This document shows positions 35,389 to 46,598 of a DNA stretch of 64,000 nucleotides, one piece after another. Made by a program: the position numbers and the translations under genes. Within the stretch, counting starts at the first letter, position 1. The number at the start of each line of letters is the position of its first letter. The notes below the pieces were generated by a model. The model saw only the letters and a list, made by a program, of their open reading frames with translations. It did not search any database and was not told the DNA's origin. The DNA lies in contig NZ_CP132191.1 in assembly GCF_030718845.1 (NCBI RefSeq), positions 310,001 through 374,000 on the forward strand, given 5' to 3'. The DNA comes from Mycoplasma seminis (GTDB lineage Bacteria; Bacillota_I; Bacilli_A; Mycoplasmatales; Metamycoplasmataceae).

Positions 35389-35408
35389 ATGTGGAACAAA
35401 ATGTGGAA
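35389..35408 (+). promoter_or_regulatory. Paired ATGTGGAA boxes upstream of the nuclease/ABC locus
   Basis: ATGTGGAA occurs at 35389-35396 and 35401-35408, ending 36 bp before a TATAAT -10 box (35445-35450). The same pair, 37 bp before its -10 box, precedes the pepF/opp operon. The spacing is that of an activator or repressor site just upstream of the -35 region. Confidence 0.55.
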
Positions 35409-35444
35409 ATGATATGGAATAGTATTGTGTTAAGCAAAATACAT

Positions 35445-35450
35445 TATAAT
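35445..35450 (+). promoter_or_regulatory. -10 box of the nuclease/ABC locus
   Basis: TATAAT within ACATTATAATTATT. Transcription would begin near 35457, at the first base of the attenuator-like hairpin. No strong -35 box is seen; TTGTGT at 35425 is spaced too closely. Confidence 0.65.
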
Positions 35451-35457
35451 TATTTAT

Positions 35458-35510
35458 AGAAACGTAGAACAACTACAAAACAAAGAAAAAGCTTTCTAGC
35501 GTTTCTTTTT
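35458..35510 (+). terminator. 5'-terminal attenuator-like hairpin in the leader
   Basis: AGAAACGTAGA (35458-35468) pairs with TCTAGCGTTTCT (35495-35506) over 11 bp with one bulged base and a 26-base A-rich loop, followed by T residues to 35510. It precedes the lipoprotein gene by about 50 bp. A terminator placed at +1 of a leader implies regulated read-through. Confidence 0.7.
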
Positions 35511-35523
35511 AATATGAAAATTC

Positions 35524-35547
35524 GCAAAACAAAGTTTTGCAAAGGAG
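35524..35547 (+). promoter_or_regulatory. Hairpin next to the RBS of the binding lipoprotein
   Basis: GCAAAAC-AAA-GTTTTGC is a perfect 7-bp hairpin whose 3' arm touches the AAAGGAG ribosome binding site (35541-35547). It may tune translation initiation of the ATG at 35558. Confidence 0.5.
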
Positions 35548-35557
35548 TTTTATTTAT

Positions 35558-38206
35558 ATGAATTTAAAAATTAAAAATATTTTATTAGGAGCTGGTTCTT
35601 TAATCGGGATTTCAACAATAGCTCTTACAGCAAGCTGTCAAAAGACTGGAAAAGGTGATATTGATATCGTTGATGAAGTACCACCATATATGACTAATAA
35701 AACCATGGGTAAAGTTACTTTATTAGGAAGAACTTCTACAGAATACCAACGTGCAATGAATTCAACAGGTAATTCTGCTAAAAACCCTGCACAAAATGGT
35801 TTCAAACAAAAAGTTAGAGATAGTATTGTTATCGCTCATACATTTGGAGAAAACGGTTCTCAAGGTAAAGCTTTAGCTACATTAGCTGAAACTTATAATG
35901 CTCAAATTAAAATAATGAAAGAAGAGCTTAAGAAATATGTGGAAGCGCATCCAGATGATAAAGATGCTATTAAATTTACACCATCAAATCAAATTTCTAT
36001 TTATGCTAAACCTGTTACATTAAAAAACATTGGTTCAGGTTATTCAGCGGGAGCTCAAAAGGTTAATCTTGACCTTACAACACGTAATGCTTCTCAATTC
36101 TACGATTTAGTATTTAACTATGCACCGGTTGCATCATCATTAGGAAACAACGGAATGCTTTTAAGTTTTAACTCAAAAGATTCTGCTAAATTAAATACTG
36201 ACTTAACAGACTTCTCTGAACAATTTACAGTTATTAATGCTGAAACACAATATATTGACAACATGTCTTCATGAATTTTACCAGCATTCAAGAGTACAAA
36301 CGTTGTTGCTATTAATGCGCCTGTATTAAACTATATTTACCAAACTATTTTAACAAATGGTGGGGTTATTAAAGCAGGTGATACTGTAATGGAAGCTCAA
36401 GTTAAAGAATTACAAGAAAAAGGTAAAAATGATAATCAATCTGTAGCTGCTTTATGAGGTAAAACAGTTTCAAATATTGCTGAAATTTTAAAACCTAATG
36501 GAAAAGCTTATGAATTATCATCATCAATATGAAACAATTACAAAGAATTAATTGAATTCGCAAAATTAGCTCAATCATTATTTGAAAATACTTCACAAAA
36601 TGGTGCTCAATCTGACCTTCACGTATTTGGTGTTGATAGTGCTACATCATTATATGAACAAGCATTATATGCAGATTTAGGTGCTGACTCATCAAAAATG
36701 ATTCAAGCCGTGGAAATTAACCCAGGAAACAAATCAGTTCAAATTAGTTACAGACCACTTGAAAATACTCAATCAGATGCATATTCAAAATCACGTCAAA
36801 TTTATGATGTATTAACACAAGCTGTTCAAAATGGTGGAGTTAAATTATTCCCTGGTGGGCAATTCTCATCTGGTGACCAAACAAAACACAGATTTGCATT
36901 TTCAATTGGTTCAACAGCCGGATATACACATAACTTTGTTGCTGAAAAAGAAAAAATTACAATTGACTTCGTAAATTCAAAAACAGGAAGAATTATTAAT
37001 GGTTTAGGATTTGAAACAAGTTATAGTGTTACATTTAACAATGTTTCAGGTAATAAATCAGGAGTTGTTACTCTTAAAGCTGCAACAGATGGTACAGAAT
37101 CTACACCAACAGGAAAATTAGAAAACTTCAATGATATTAAACCACTTTATACATTTGGAGCAAAATCTAATGGATTATTTGCTGCAGAAATTACAAAAGC
37201 AGTAAATAAAGAAAATCAAAACTTTGAACTTCCTCAATATGCTATTATGTTTGATACAAAACAAGATCAAACAAAATTTATGGAAGGACTTAAATCAAAA
37301 AAAATTGATTTATCAAAAGCTGTAATGATTGGTTTCCCAGCATTTAGTAATGCTTCAACAGCAAACCAAAAAGCTTTCACAGATGCATTAGATAAGATGG
37401 GTGCAGTTTATGCAAACACAACAACAACAGGTGCTAAATCACCAACATTAAATGTTGTATTCCCTAATGCTTTAGTTCAAACTAAAGCAGCACAACCTGC
37501 TGTACCAGAACAACCAGCACAAGATGGAAAACCAGCAGTTAAAGGAAAATCTGCTAAACCAGCAGAATTTGGATTCTCAGATGCATTTTATGACTTATTA
37601 GCACAAAATGGATTTGTTAAAAAAGTTTTAGCAAAAACAGACTTCTTAGAAAAAGAAGAATTAGTTTCATTACCAACACCAGGTAAATGAGTTTCTACAG
37701 ATGCTAAGAATGTTATTTTTGCTCAAGGACCATCTATTATTGGTATTAAATCAAACCCAACAGATGAAACTGCAACAAAAGCATTTGTTAAATGATTAAT
37801 AACATCAACAAAAACTTATGATACTTTAGGAATTAACAAAGACTTCAAAAACAAACAAGATAAAGGTACACCAGCAACACCAAGAGATTTCGTTCAAAGC
37901 AACATGAGTTACATCATGCCTTACAAAGACTTCCAAAATGCTACAAGTCTAGATTTCATGGGAACAGGAAATAAAACAAATGACTACTTAAGAGTTGCAT
38001 TTAATTTATTTAAAAATGCTGCAAACAACCCAGATCAATATGCTATTTTTGAAGAACCTGGTTCATTAATTGCTGACTCATTTAGAGCAGGAATCGATGG
38101 AGCTTGAGACGGATTACAAAAAACAATTTCAAATGGTGAAAAAGCTCAAGATTTCACAAGCTTTATTAACAAAATTACAAGCAACATCCAAACAAACAAG
38201 AATTAG
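35558..38206 (+). CDS. Large ABC-importer substrate-binding lipoprotein (nuclease-linked)
   Basis: An 882-residue protein with a lipoprotein signal ending TASC at Cys27. The mature part has extracellular solute-binding features (APVASSLGNNG, FAQGPSIIGIKSNPTDETATKAFVKWL, similar to MalE/UgpB-type 'a...g...gi...sk..e.A..fl.wl'). A low-complexity Pro/Ala/Lys stretch lies near residues 648-670. It is followed by a surface nuclease and a UgpC-type ABC importer, so it probably captures nucleic-acid breakdown products or an associated sugar phosphate. Comparable nuclease-ABC clusters are known in M. hyopneumoniae and M. bovis. It has its own attenuated leader and terminator. Confidence 0.8.
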
Positions 38207-38223
38207 TTAAAGTGATTCAAATA

Positions 38224-38263
38224 AATATAATTTGTTAGGTGCTCCTAATGAATTATATTTTTT
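38224..38263 (+). terminator. Terminator after the binding lipoprotein
   Basis: AATATAATT pairs with AATTATATT and an inner GTTAGG pairs with CCTAAT, followed by five T. The nuclease gene downstream probably has its own promoter (TATAAA near 38270). Confidence 0.8.
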
Positions 38264-38303
38264 GCTTATTATAAAGATTTAAATAATTAAAAAAGGAGAT
38301 TAT

Positions 38304-39692
38304 ATGAACTTTAAATTAAAGAAGTTTTTATTAATTGGTACAGTTCTCCCAATTACAATGATTGCTACTCCAGCAATTGCTGTTTCTTGTGATTTTACGC
38401 CTATTAAAGAAGCTTATTCACAAAATAAAAGAATAAATTATTCAAAAGACACAGTTATAAAAACATTTAATGTTGACTTCAAATCTAAATATTCATTTAA
38501 GTTTACAATTGATGAAAATGCTGAAAGTAAAATTAAAACAGCAAAAGTAGAGCCTGTAAAACGTTTAGCTGGATTAGCGGTTCAAAATTTTAATAATGCA
38601 TTAGAAGAATTAACAAATGATATTAATAAAATAGTATCTGATAACTTTAAAATTAAATATGAAAAACAAGAAGGTTCAACATATCTTTTACCAAGTGTTT
38701 CAAGATTTAGTAATGTACCAAGAGAATTTCATATTAATGTAAAAAACCCAAATGGTAACACCGTTGTTCTTAAATATGTTTTAAAATCATTTGATCAATC
38801 ATTTAAAAATTGAGAAACAGGTCTTAAATTAGGGGTTAAAGGTCAAAACGATCAAGACGCTGCACTTGAATTAAAAAACCTTGATGCATTAACAAACTTT
38901 GTTTACATGCCTTTTATAAATAAAAATACTGAAGTTGTTGAATTATCATCTTCTGTAACATTTTCAGAAGAAGTAACAATTAATCCTTTATTAAGCGAAT
39001 ATCCAACAACTATCCAACCTCAAAACTTCAAATCAACAAATATAGATTGAAACAAAATGGATCCATCATCATACTTCGATGGAGCTATTACAAGTGTCGC
39101 AGATGGTGATACATTTACTGTGCAAGCAAGTGCAGATAAAACAGTTGGAAATAATGTTGGGCTAATTGAAAAAGGTAGTTCACATGTAATTAGATTAGCA
39201 GGTATTGATACACCTGAGAAAGCTGTTGGTGGAAAAGATGGAGCAACAAATTCTGCGCCATTTGAATATGCTTTTGCATTAATGCCTACACACTTTGCTG
39301 AAGGAATTTATAAACAATATGGTTCAAAAGTACGTGTTGCATTTGTGGAAGGAAAAGATACATATGGAAGATTAACAGCAGATGTGTTCTTTGGAGATAA
39401 TTATCAATATTCATACAATACTGAAGTTGTTAGAGCAGGATTTACATTGCCTTTAGCAAAAGGAACTGTAACTGTAAATAATTACAACTCTTCACCTAAC
39501 TCATATGAAAGTGTGATTTATCCACAAATAGCTGTAGCAATGCATGAAGCAGAAGAAGCTAAAAGAGGATTTTTCCACTACTTTGAAACACCAGGTGATA
39601 TTTCAAGATTTATTTATTTAATTAAACCAAATACTTCATTTGTTCCATTTGAAGAAATTTATAACAAAATTAGCAGTACAGAAAAGAAATAA
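38304..39692 (+). CDS. Thermonuclease-family surface lipoprotein (MnuA-like)
   Basis: A 462-residue protein with a lipoprotein signal ending AVSC at Cys29, then about 220 residues of unassigned spacer and a C-terminal staphylococcal-nuclease domain (about residues 250-440). Catalytic residues match SNase: Arg297 and Glu305 in IRLAGIDTPE (spaced 8, as R35/E43) and Arg356 in DTYGR (as R87), with GDTFTV as the calcium-binding strand. It should degrade host DNA/RNA at the cell surface. Mycoplasmas cannot make nucleotide precursors, and the adjacent ABC importer fits uptake of the products. The RBS is AAAGGAG. Confidence 0.92.
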
Positions 39693-39723
39693 TTTAGAAA
39701 ATTTAATACTAAATTTAAGATAT

Positions 39724-39749
39724 GTACAAATTTTGTACTAAAATATAAT
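39724..39749 (+). promoter_or_regulatory. Promoter with operator-like palindrome upstream of the importer genes
   Basis: A perfect 15-bp palindrome (GTACAAA-T-TTTGTAC, 39724-39738) ends five bases before a TATAAT -10 box (39744-39749), so it fills the -35/spacer region. A bound protein would block polymerase. No other copy of this palindrome was noticed in the window. Confidence 0.55.
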
Positions 39750-39809
39750 AGTATTATTATATTTCTAAAATTTTAATAATTACACATATATTGAATAGAA
39801 AGGAATTCA

Positions 39810-41900
39810 ATGAAACTAATTAATAAATTAATTTCAGCTGTGAATGACAAAAGAATCACAGTCACTGAAGAAGATTTAAAAAGAATTAATTCATATGTTC
39901 ATGAAATCGAACAAATTGATAAAGATTCAGTACCTGCTATTGAATTAAAGAATCTTAACATTGACTTTGGTGAAACATTAGCTGTAGATAATGTTAGTTT
40001 TAAGATTCCTGAAGGTAAACTAGTAACATTACTCGGGCCTTCTGGATCAGGTAAAACAACTACTCTTAATGCTATTGCTGGACTTTTAACAGCGACATCA
40101 GGTAAAATACTTTTTAAAGGTAAAGACGTTACTGATTTTACTCCTCAAAAGAGAAAAATTGGATTCGTTTTCCAAAACTATGCACTATACCCACACATGA
40201 GTGTGTATGCAAACATAGCATTCCCTTTAAAAAATGATGCCGATTGACAAAGAAGATTCTACTTAACACGTGAAAAAGCACGTAATGAAAAAAGAATCGT
40301 GTACCTCAAAAAACTAGGTGCAACAGCTGAAGAAATTGCTTCATTAAGAGAAGCATTCAATAACTGAATGATAATTTCTGAAGAAGCCGGACATAAAGTT
40401 GCTGAATTATATGCAAAATTAGTAACTAAATATGAAAAAGCGCATACAGAATATAAAATTACATTAGTACATGAAGATTCAGAAATCTCATTACTAACTA
40501 AGAATGTAATTAAAACAAACAAAAAAATTAAAGCAGATTCAAAACAAAAAATCAATACTATAAAAGAAAAATACAATTCAGATTTAGCTAATAATTTACT
40601 TCCAGCAGAATTGATTCGTGCTGAAATCCTTGAAGATGTTGAAAGAAAATTTAAATCATATCAAAGATTAACAACTAAAGAAGAAATGGAAGAAAGAATT
40701 CAAGAAATACAAGAATTCGTAAGTAAATTATTATTAGTTGATTTTAATAATTTAGTTCTTAAAGATAGAATAGCTATTGTTAAACTTGAAGAAAAAGCTT
40801 TAAAACTTCTTACAAGATATAAATTCATTATGAAGCAAGATGAAATTATTGCTAAATATACAATTTTAAAAGAAGAAACAAAAGCTAACTATTTAGAAGC
40901 TAAGAATGAATTCAAAAACATTCTTAAAACAAATGAAGAATACAAACAATTAACAGAAGATGCAAAAAAACTTCCTACAGTTGCTCGTGTTTACTATAAA
41001 CAATTAACAGATCAAATATCAGAGAAATATAAATTAAATGATCTTTTAAAAGAATTAAAAAAATCTCAAAACGATTTCTTAAGCCAAGAAGAAAAAGATC
41101 AAATTAAAGAACTATCAAAAGAAGATATTTCATTAAAACAAGCAATTCATAATGAAGTTATGGAAGTTGCTTCTCGTGTCGAAATTGTTCACATTCTTCA
41201 AAAGAAACCTACAAGACTTTCAGGGGGACAACAACAACGTGTTTCTATCGCTCGTGCTATTGTTAAAAAACCTGAAATATTATTAATGGACGAACCACTT
41301 TCAAACCTTGACGCTAAGTTACGTATTTCAACTCGTCAATGAATTAGAGAAATTCAACAAGCTCTTGGAATTACAACAGTGTTTGTTACTCACGACCAAG
41401 AAGAAGCTATGTCTATTTCAGATATTGTTATCTGTATGTCTATGGCTAAAGTTCAACAAATGGGAACACCACTTGAACTATACAACAAGCCTAAAAACCA
41501 ATTTGTTGCTAGATTCCTTGGTATGCCTGAAATGGGATTATTTGCCTCAGAAGTAAAAGACGGTAAATTAACTATGGCTGGTGTTGAATTACCAAAAATT
41601 AAAATTGAAGGAAATAAAGACAATATTTCATTAAATATTGGTGTTCGTTCTGAAGACTTTATTATTAAAGAAAAAGGTGATAACTATTCATTTAAAGGTA
41701 AAGTAGTTGTTCAAGAGAACTTTGGTAAAGAAAGTAAACTAGTTGTGGATGTTGAAGGAACAGGTAGAATCAACTTCTTACTTGATAACAACTATGACTT
41801 CCACGTTGGTGATGATATATTCTTTGATGTACCATTAAATAAATTACATATTTTTGATGCATCAAGTGAAGAAAGACTTCAATATGAAGTTATTAAATAA
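39810..41900 (+). CDS. UgpC/MalK-type ABC ATPase with ~310-aa coiled-coil insertion
   Basis: A 696-residue ATPase. Walker A is [13 protein letters not shown] at about residues 73-84 and the Q-loop is [15 protein letters not shown]. The helical domain is then interrupted by about 310 Lys/Glu-rich coiled-coil residues (roughly 150-460). [15 protein letters not shown] follows at about residue 470, then [15 protein letters not shown] and [11 protein letters not shown]. The C-terminal 120 residues form the TOBE/MalK regulatory region. It energises the import complex formed with the two following permeases and probably serves the nuclease-linked lipoproteins. Such insertions are typical of mycoplasmal UgpC homologues. 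It overlaps the first permease by 17 bp. Confidence 0.9.
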
Positions 41901-42933
41901 TAAAGCTCACTCAGTATTACAGAAAAAACTTCCATTTTTATTTGATTGGTCAACAAAAAAACAATCAAATAAAAAATCTACTTTATCACATTCGATATTA
42001 GATGAAAGAACTCCATTGTGAAAACCTATTTTATTACTTTTACCTGGATTTATTCTTTTACTAATGTTTACAATCACACCTATGTTCTTAAACTTAATTA
42101 GTTCTTTCCAAGACAAGCAAAGTAACCCAACATTCGATAACTATGTGAAAGTATTCTCAGATCCACGTTTTGCTGTTGGGGTTAGAAACTCATTTATTTA
42201 TGGTATGTTTGTTTTACCATTTGTCATGATTATTTCTTTAGTAATTTCATCTGTTATTGCTAAACTTTACAGAAAATTTGCTAAAGGATTTTGACAAACA
42301 GTGTTCTTTATGCCTTATGTAACTAATGGTGTTGCTGTCTCACTTGCATTTATTCAACTATTTGGTACATATGGATTATTAAATAAAATTTTAGGAACAA
42401 ATGTTGCATGATTAGAAACTCAAGATCAATACACATTTAACGCATTAATAGCAATGATTGTTAACGGTATTTGAAATGGCCTTGCATTCAACATCTTAAT
42501 CTTCACTACAGCTATGCTTGGTGTTGATAAAAACTTATATCGTTCTGCTTCAATTGATGGAACAAACGGATTTAAACAATTCTTTACAATAACACTTCCT
42601 TCAATTAAAAGCACAATTAACTTCCTAATTACATTAGGAATTATCGGAGGACTAAAAGTATTCCCACTTGCATTATTCGAAAACAAACCTGTTAATGCCT
42701 TTAACGCTGGTGGTGGTTCACTTATGCTTTATGTTTATTTACAAACACAAACAGGTGACTTCCAACTCGCTGGTGCAGCATCAATTTCATTATTCATCAT
42801 AGGGGTTACATTCTCTTCAATGGTAAGGGGTGGATTCTTCATGGTGCAAACATCATTAAATAACTTAGGAGAAAGAAATGTTTGAGTTAAAGTTAAAGCT
42901 ACGCAAGCGCTCGATTCAAAGAAAGCTTCGTAA
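41884..42933 (+). CDS. MalF/UgpA-type ABC permease
   Basis: A 349-residue inner-membrane permease with about six helices. The EAA coupling loop is YRSASIDGTNGFKQFFTITLPSIK (positions about 218-241, shown here as YRSASIDGTNG and FTITLP), which contacts the ATPase. The N-terminus is cytoplasmic and basic. It starts inside the ATPase gene (ATG 41884) and overlaps the partner permease by 56 bp, an unusually long overlap that should enforce equal synthesis. Four or more TGA codons are read as Trp. Confidence 0.9.
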
Positions 42934-43903
42934 GAATCAAGAAAAAGTTTCTTCACAAGTTACAGAAAAAAGTGTTGCAAAAGTTGCTGCTACCACATCA
43001 CTTAAATTATTACTTTTAGTCTTCTTTGGAGTAGTTGTTCTATTCCCATTCTTCTATATGATTTCAATTTCATTTATGAACGATACAGAAGCTAGTTCAT
43101 TAAAAACTGAATTCAGAATTCTACCTTCATTTTCACAAGGACTAACATATTATTCAGGAACTGGATTACAATTAGCTCCTTGAGGAGATGTTGTCGCTAA
43201 CACATACAGCAGAGCTATGTCTTCAGGTTACTGAAGTGCTATGCTTCTTACATTCTTAAATGTTTTAGTTTCAGTTACATTAAAAGTATTTATTACTTTC
43301 TTAATGGGATATGCATTCTCATTACGTAATTGAAGGGGAAAGGGTGTTGTTTGATTCTTAGCCCTTGCCTTGCTTGTTCTTCCTGAAGTAGCCTTATTAT
43401 CAGGACAATATCTTGTTGTTTTAAAAACAGATATGGCTGTTAAATATTTTGGTTTCTTATTTGCTGTTGCTTTACCATTCACTGCAAGTATTTTTAACAC
43501 AGTAATGTATAAAAATGCTTTTGAAGCAATCCCAGGAAGAATTAAAGAAGTCTCACTTGTTGATGGAGCAGGAGGAGCAAAATACTTATTTAAAGTAGCG
43601 TTCCCAATGGTTGTTCCAACAACACTTACAATTGTAATTCTTACTGCTCTTGCTTCATGAAACTCATACTTATGACCATCAATTGTTTCAACAATTTCAA
43701 CTGCAAAATTAGATGTTGTTTCTGTATGACTTTTCAAAGCAGGAATTAACCCTGATGACCCTGAGTCTGGTGCAAATGTTATGCAAAACGTAAAACTTGC
43801 AGCCAGCTTAATGGTTATCTTACCTATGTTTATTGTTTACTTAATCTTTAGAAAGAGAATCATGGCTGCTATTAGTAGACAAGGTTCAACAATCAAAGGA
43901 TAG
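42878..43903 (+). CDS. MalG/UgpE-type ABC permease
   Basis: A 341-residue permease forming the heterodimer with the preceding MalF-like subunit. The coupling loop reads IKEVSLVDGAGGAKYLFKVAFP (given in part: VSLVDGAGGAKYL), a clear EAA motif. Six helices are predicted, and the C-terminal FRKRIMAAISRQGSTIKG matches the 'f.r.fv.Gl..GavKG' end of MalG-type permeases. The ATG lies 56 bp inside the upstream gene in another frame. A small membrane protein starts two bases after its stop. Confidence 0.9.
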
Positions 43904-43905
43904 CT

Positions 43906-44181
43906 ATGAAAAATTACAAAAGAAAAGTTATTACATGAACAGTTATTGCTGTATTAGCATTCATTGCGATAATTGGTTTATCTGTATTAATTTCACAAAT
44001 TCAACCAATATTAGATTTAAATCAAAGAGTTATTTTAGATAGCAAAATTATTGATTCATATCAATATGTTAAAGCTTATTCAATAGGAGGTTTAGCATTT
44101 GCTTGTTTATTATTTGTAATGGGCTCAATAATAGCTTATTCAGGTATTAAATCATTAAATTATGTGCAAATGTTTTATTAA
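43906..44181 (+). CDS. Small two-helix membrane protein
   Basis: A 91-residue protein with two hydrophobic segments (about residues 9-28 and 57-78) separated by a polar loop. No family is recognised. It starts two bases after the MalG-like stop and ends five bases before the next lipoprotein, so it is part of the importer operon. It could be an accessory subunit. One TGA Trp lies near residue 11, which is why a standard-code search misses it. Confidence 0.7.
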
Positions 44182-44186
44182 TTAAT

Positions 44187-46325
44187 ATGAAAATTAAATT
44201 TAAAAAATTACCGCTAATTCTTGGTGCTATGACAGTTACAGGAATTATTCCGCTTAGTGCTGTTTCATGTATGTATGATGATGATCCAACAATTGTATAT
44301 GCAAGAAAGTTTATCAAGGATAATGGTTTTGAAGTTAAAAAACGTATTGCTCCTAAAGAAAAACCTAATTTAGTTGAATTTGAAAACAATTTATTTAATA
44401 GTAAATTATTAATTTATACTTTTGTTAGTTTTAAAATAAGCCCACAAAGTATAGTTGAAGTAAACAATAACAATTATAAAGTCACAATAAATGATTTATA
44501 TACATCAAATTTTTCAAAAAATGAAATCAATTTAAATGATAAACAAATTAAGAAAATACCAGATGCTGCTACTCAAACAAAAATTTCTGAAGCAATTAAT
44601 AAGTTAAAAGCTCAAATTGCTAATTATATACAAAATGTAGCTGATTCAACATATAATCCTAATATTCCTAATCAATATAGAAACTTAAAAGGATTAATTG
44701 AGGCAGCCGCTATGCCTAGAGACGTATTTAATTCAATTAAATTCTTAGAATATGATGATGATGGAAAAGTTATTAACGATAGTGAAACTGGTAAACCTAG
44801 AGAGGATAGTGAAGCGAAAAAAATAGTTGCTGCACTTGTAGGACCTCTTAGAGAATTAAAAGATTACACATATTTAGATCAAGAACATTATAAAGAAAAT
44901 ATTGTTACAGAAGCAGACGCTAAAGCTGTAGTTGAGAACTTTTTAAAAGATACACCATTTTATGCAACATATTTAGAAAGCCTTAAAAATCCTGATACAG
45001 CAATTTTTAAATGGGATTCAGCAAGCTACAAAGGTACATTCAACTTCCAAAATGTTGTTAAATATTACAATTCAATTCCTACATCAGATTTACAAAAAAT
45101 TCAAATGAAGTTTTTCGGTTCGCTAGATAATCTACAATTCCAAGATGTTAATAAAGAACCGATAAAATACTTTAAAGAAATTTATCAAATCATGAAAACT
45201 GCATTTGTTAACTATTCTGTAAAAGTTGATGCTAAACCAACAAGTGGTATTTCTCTTGGGTTTGCACCTGAATATTTAATTTATGGTGTTAATACAGATA
45301 CTGGTGAATCATCAATTAAATATACAGTTTTTGATCCAGTTCTTAATGATGAAAGAAAAGCTATTTCTACACAAACAAAATTAACTCAACAAGAACAATC
45401 AAGTTTCTTATCAGATCCATATTTATATTTCTGAACTCATGCATATCAATTATACTTATCAAGTATGAATGATATAAATATTCAAATTTTTGATTTAGAA
45501 CATCAAATAGCTGATATTAAAGCTAAAAAAACCGAAGGTGATTTAGCATCGTTGCAAGAACAATTAAATACAGCAAAAGAAATGCTTGCACCATATAATC
45601 AGTTGTTAATAAAAATCAAACAAACTTCAGAAAAAGCAATAGAATTAATAAATAAAATTAAAATTGCTTCCGATCAAGAAGGCAAAGAAGCTGAAATTGC
45701 TAAATTAAAAGAAGAGTTAAATTCTGAATTAGAAAAGATTAAAGGTAATTCAGATATTAAAGATGGAACAATCACTGGTGGTATACTTGATAATGAATTA
45801 GTTAAAAATGATATCTTAGAAGTGTTTAAGATTTTAAGCAATGAAATTGCAAAATCTACAACTACTATTTCATCACTAGCTTCATTATATTCAGAACTAA
45901 TGTTTGGAAATGGTTTATATAAAATTCAATTAGTAAAAGGTGGTTATAAGGCTATTGATGATAAAATTGCAGTTTTAAAACCTCAAGTAGAACAAAAGCA
46001 AAAAGAAGTTGAAAATGCAAAATCAGATGAAGAAAAAGCAAAATTACAAACTGAACTTGAAAAATTACAAGCTGAACTTTCTCCATATGAAGATTTTGCT
46101 AAATCATTCTACTGAATAGAATTTCAAACTAGTGAAAACAAGAAATACTTCTTTGATGTTTATAAAAACTACTTATCATATCAAAGTGAATTATCAAAAG
46201 AATTCTTACCAGAATACACAAAAGATTTATCAAAATATAATATAGATAATGCTTTTTCTGAATCATTACCAGAAGGATATATAATTAATCCTGATTATAA
46301 TAATGTTTCATATTTTGGAAAATAA
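44187..46325 (+). CDS. Surface lipoprotein with coiled-coil segments, end of the importer operon
   Basis: A 712-residue protein with a lipoprotein signal ending AVSC at Cys28. The middle is unassigned. About residues 425-500 and 590-635 are strong coiled coils (DLEHQIADIKAKK, KPQVEQKQKEVENAK). It is cotranscribed with the nuclease-linked importer and may be a surface adaptor or a second ligand-binding protein. Two internal TGA codons are read as Trp. No repeats or homopolymers suggest phase variation. A terminator follows 10 bases after the stop. Confidence 0.8.
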
Positions 46326-46335
46326 TTATTTTAAG

Positions 46336-46366
46336 CACATTCTCACGCTTGAGGATGTGTTTTTTT
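46336..46366 (+). terminator. Terminator of the nuclease-linked importer operon
   Basis: CACATTCTC pairs with GAGGATGTG (one G-T pair) around ACGCTT and is followed by seven T. Confidence 0.88.
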
Positions 46367-46369
46367 GCA

Positions 46370-46401
46370 GCAAAAAGCACCAGAGAGACCTCTGATGCAA
46401 T
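46370..46401 (-). terminator. Original terminator of the chrA pair, now separated from it by the IS
   Basis: On the minus strand GCATCAGAG pairs with CTCTGGTGC and is followed by TTTTTGC. Only the part from 46382 rightward was copied to the other side of IS copy B. The chrA side therefore lost the complete hairpin and its T run. Confidence 0.75.
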
Positions 46402-46598
46402 GAATGTTTCCTTACCCAGCATATGGTGCGAATAATATTAATGAAATAACAATATTTATTAAGATAATTAGGAATAATGAAAATTTCTTTTTAGCTAAGT
46501 AATATGACCCGATTATTCCAACAGGCACATAAATCTTAAGAATAATATTTTTGTACCCTACAAAGTAGTTGTTTTCAGCAATTCCAGCATATCCTTTT
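46382..46598 (+). repeat. Left 217-bp direct repeat flanking IS1634-family copy B
   Basis: This segment repeats at 48470-48686 with a single difference (TGTACCC against TGTATCC). Both copies abut the IS tips exactly. It contains a non-functional copy of the last ~62 codons of the chrA second half (stop at 46412-46414, minus strand). Confidence 0.9.

Noticed and set aside
35389-35408. ATGTGGAA repeats as DnaA boxes or an origin
   Set aside because: They resemble only part of TTATCCACA in reverse (TGTGGA). There are just two per site, with no cluster and no dnaA/dnaN neighbours.
37500-37570. Pro/Ala/Lys-rich low-complexity stretch in the binding lipoprotein as a phase-variable repeat
   Set aside because: The PAQ/KPA-type units are irregular at DNA level and there is no homopolymer or tandem repeat able to slip the frame.
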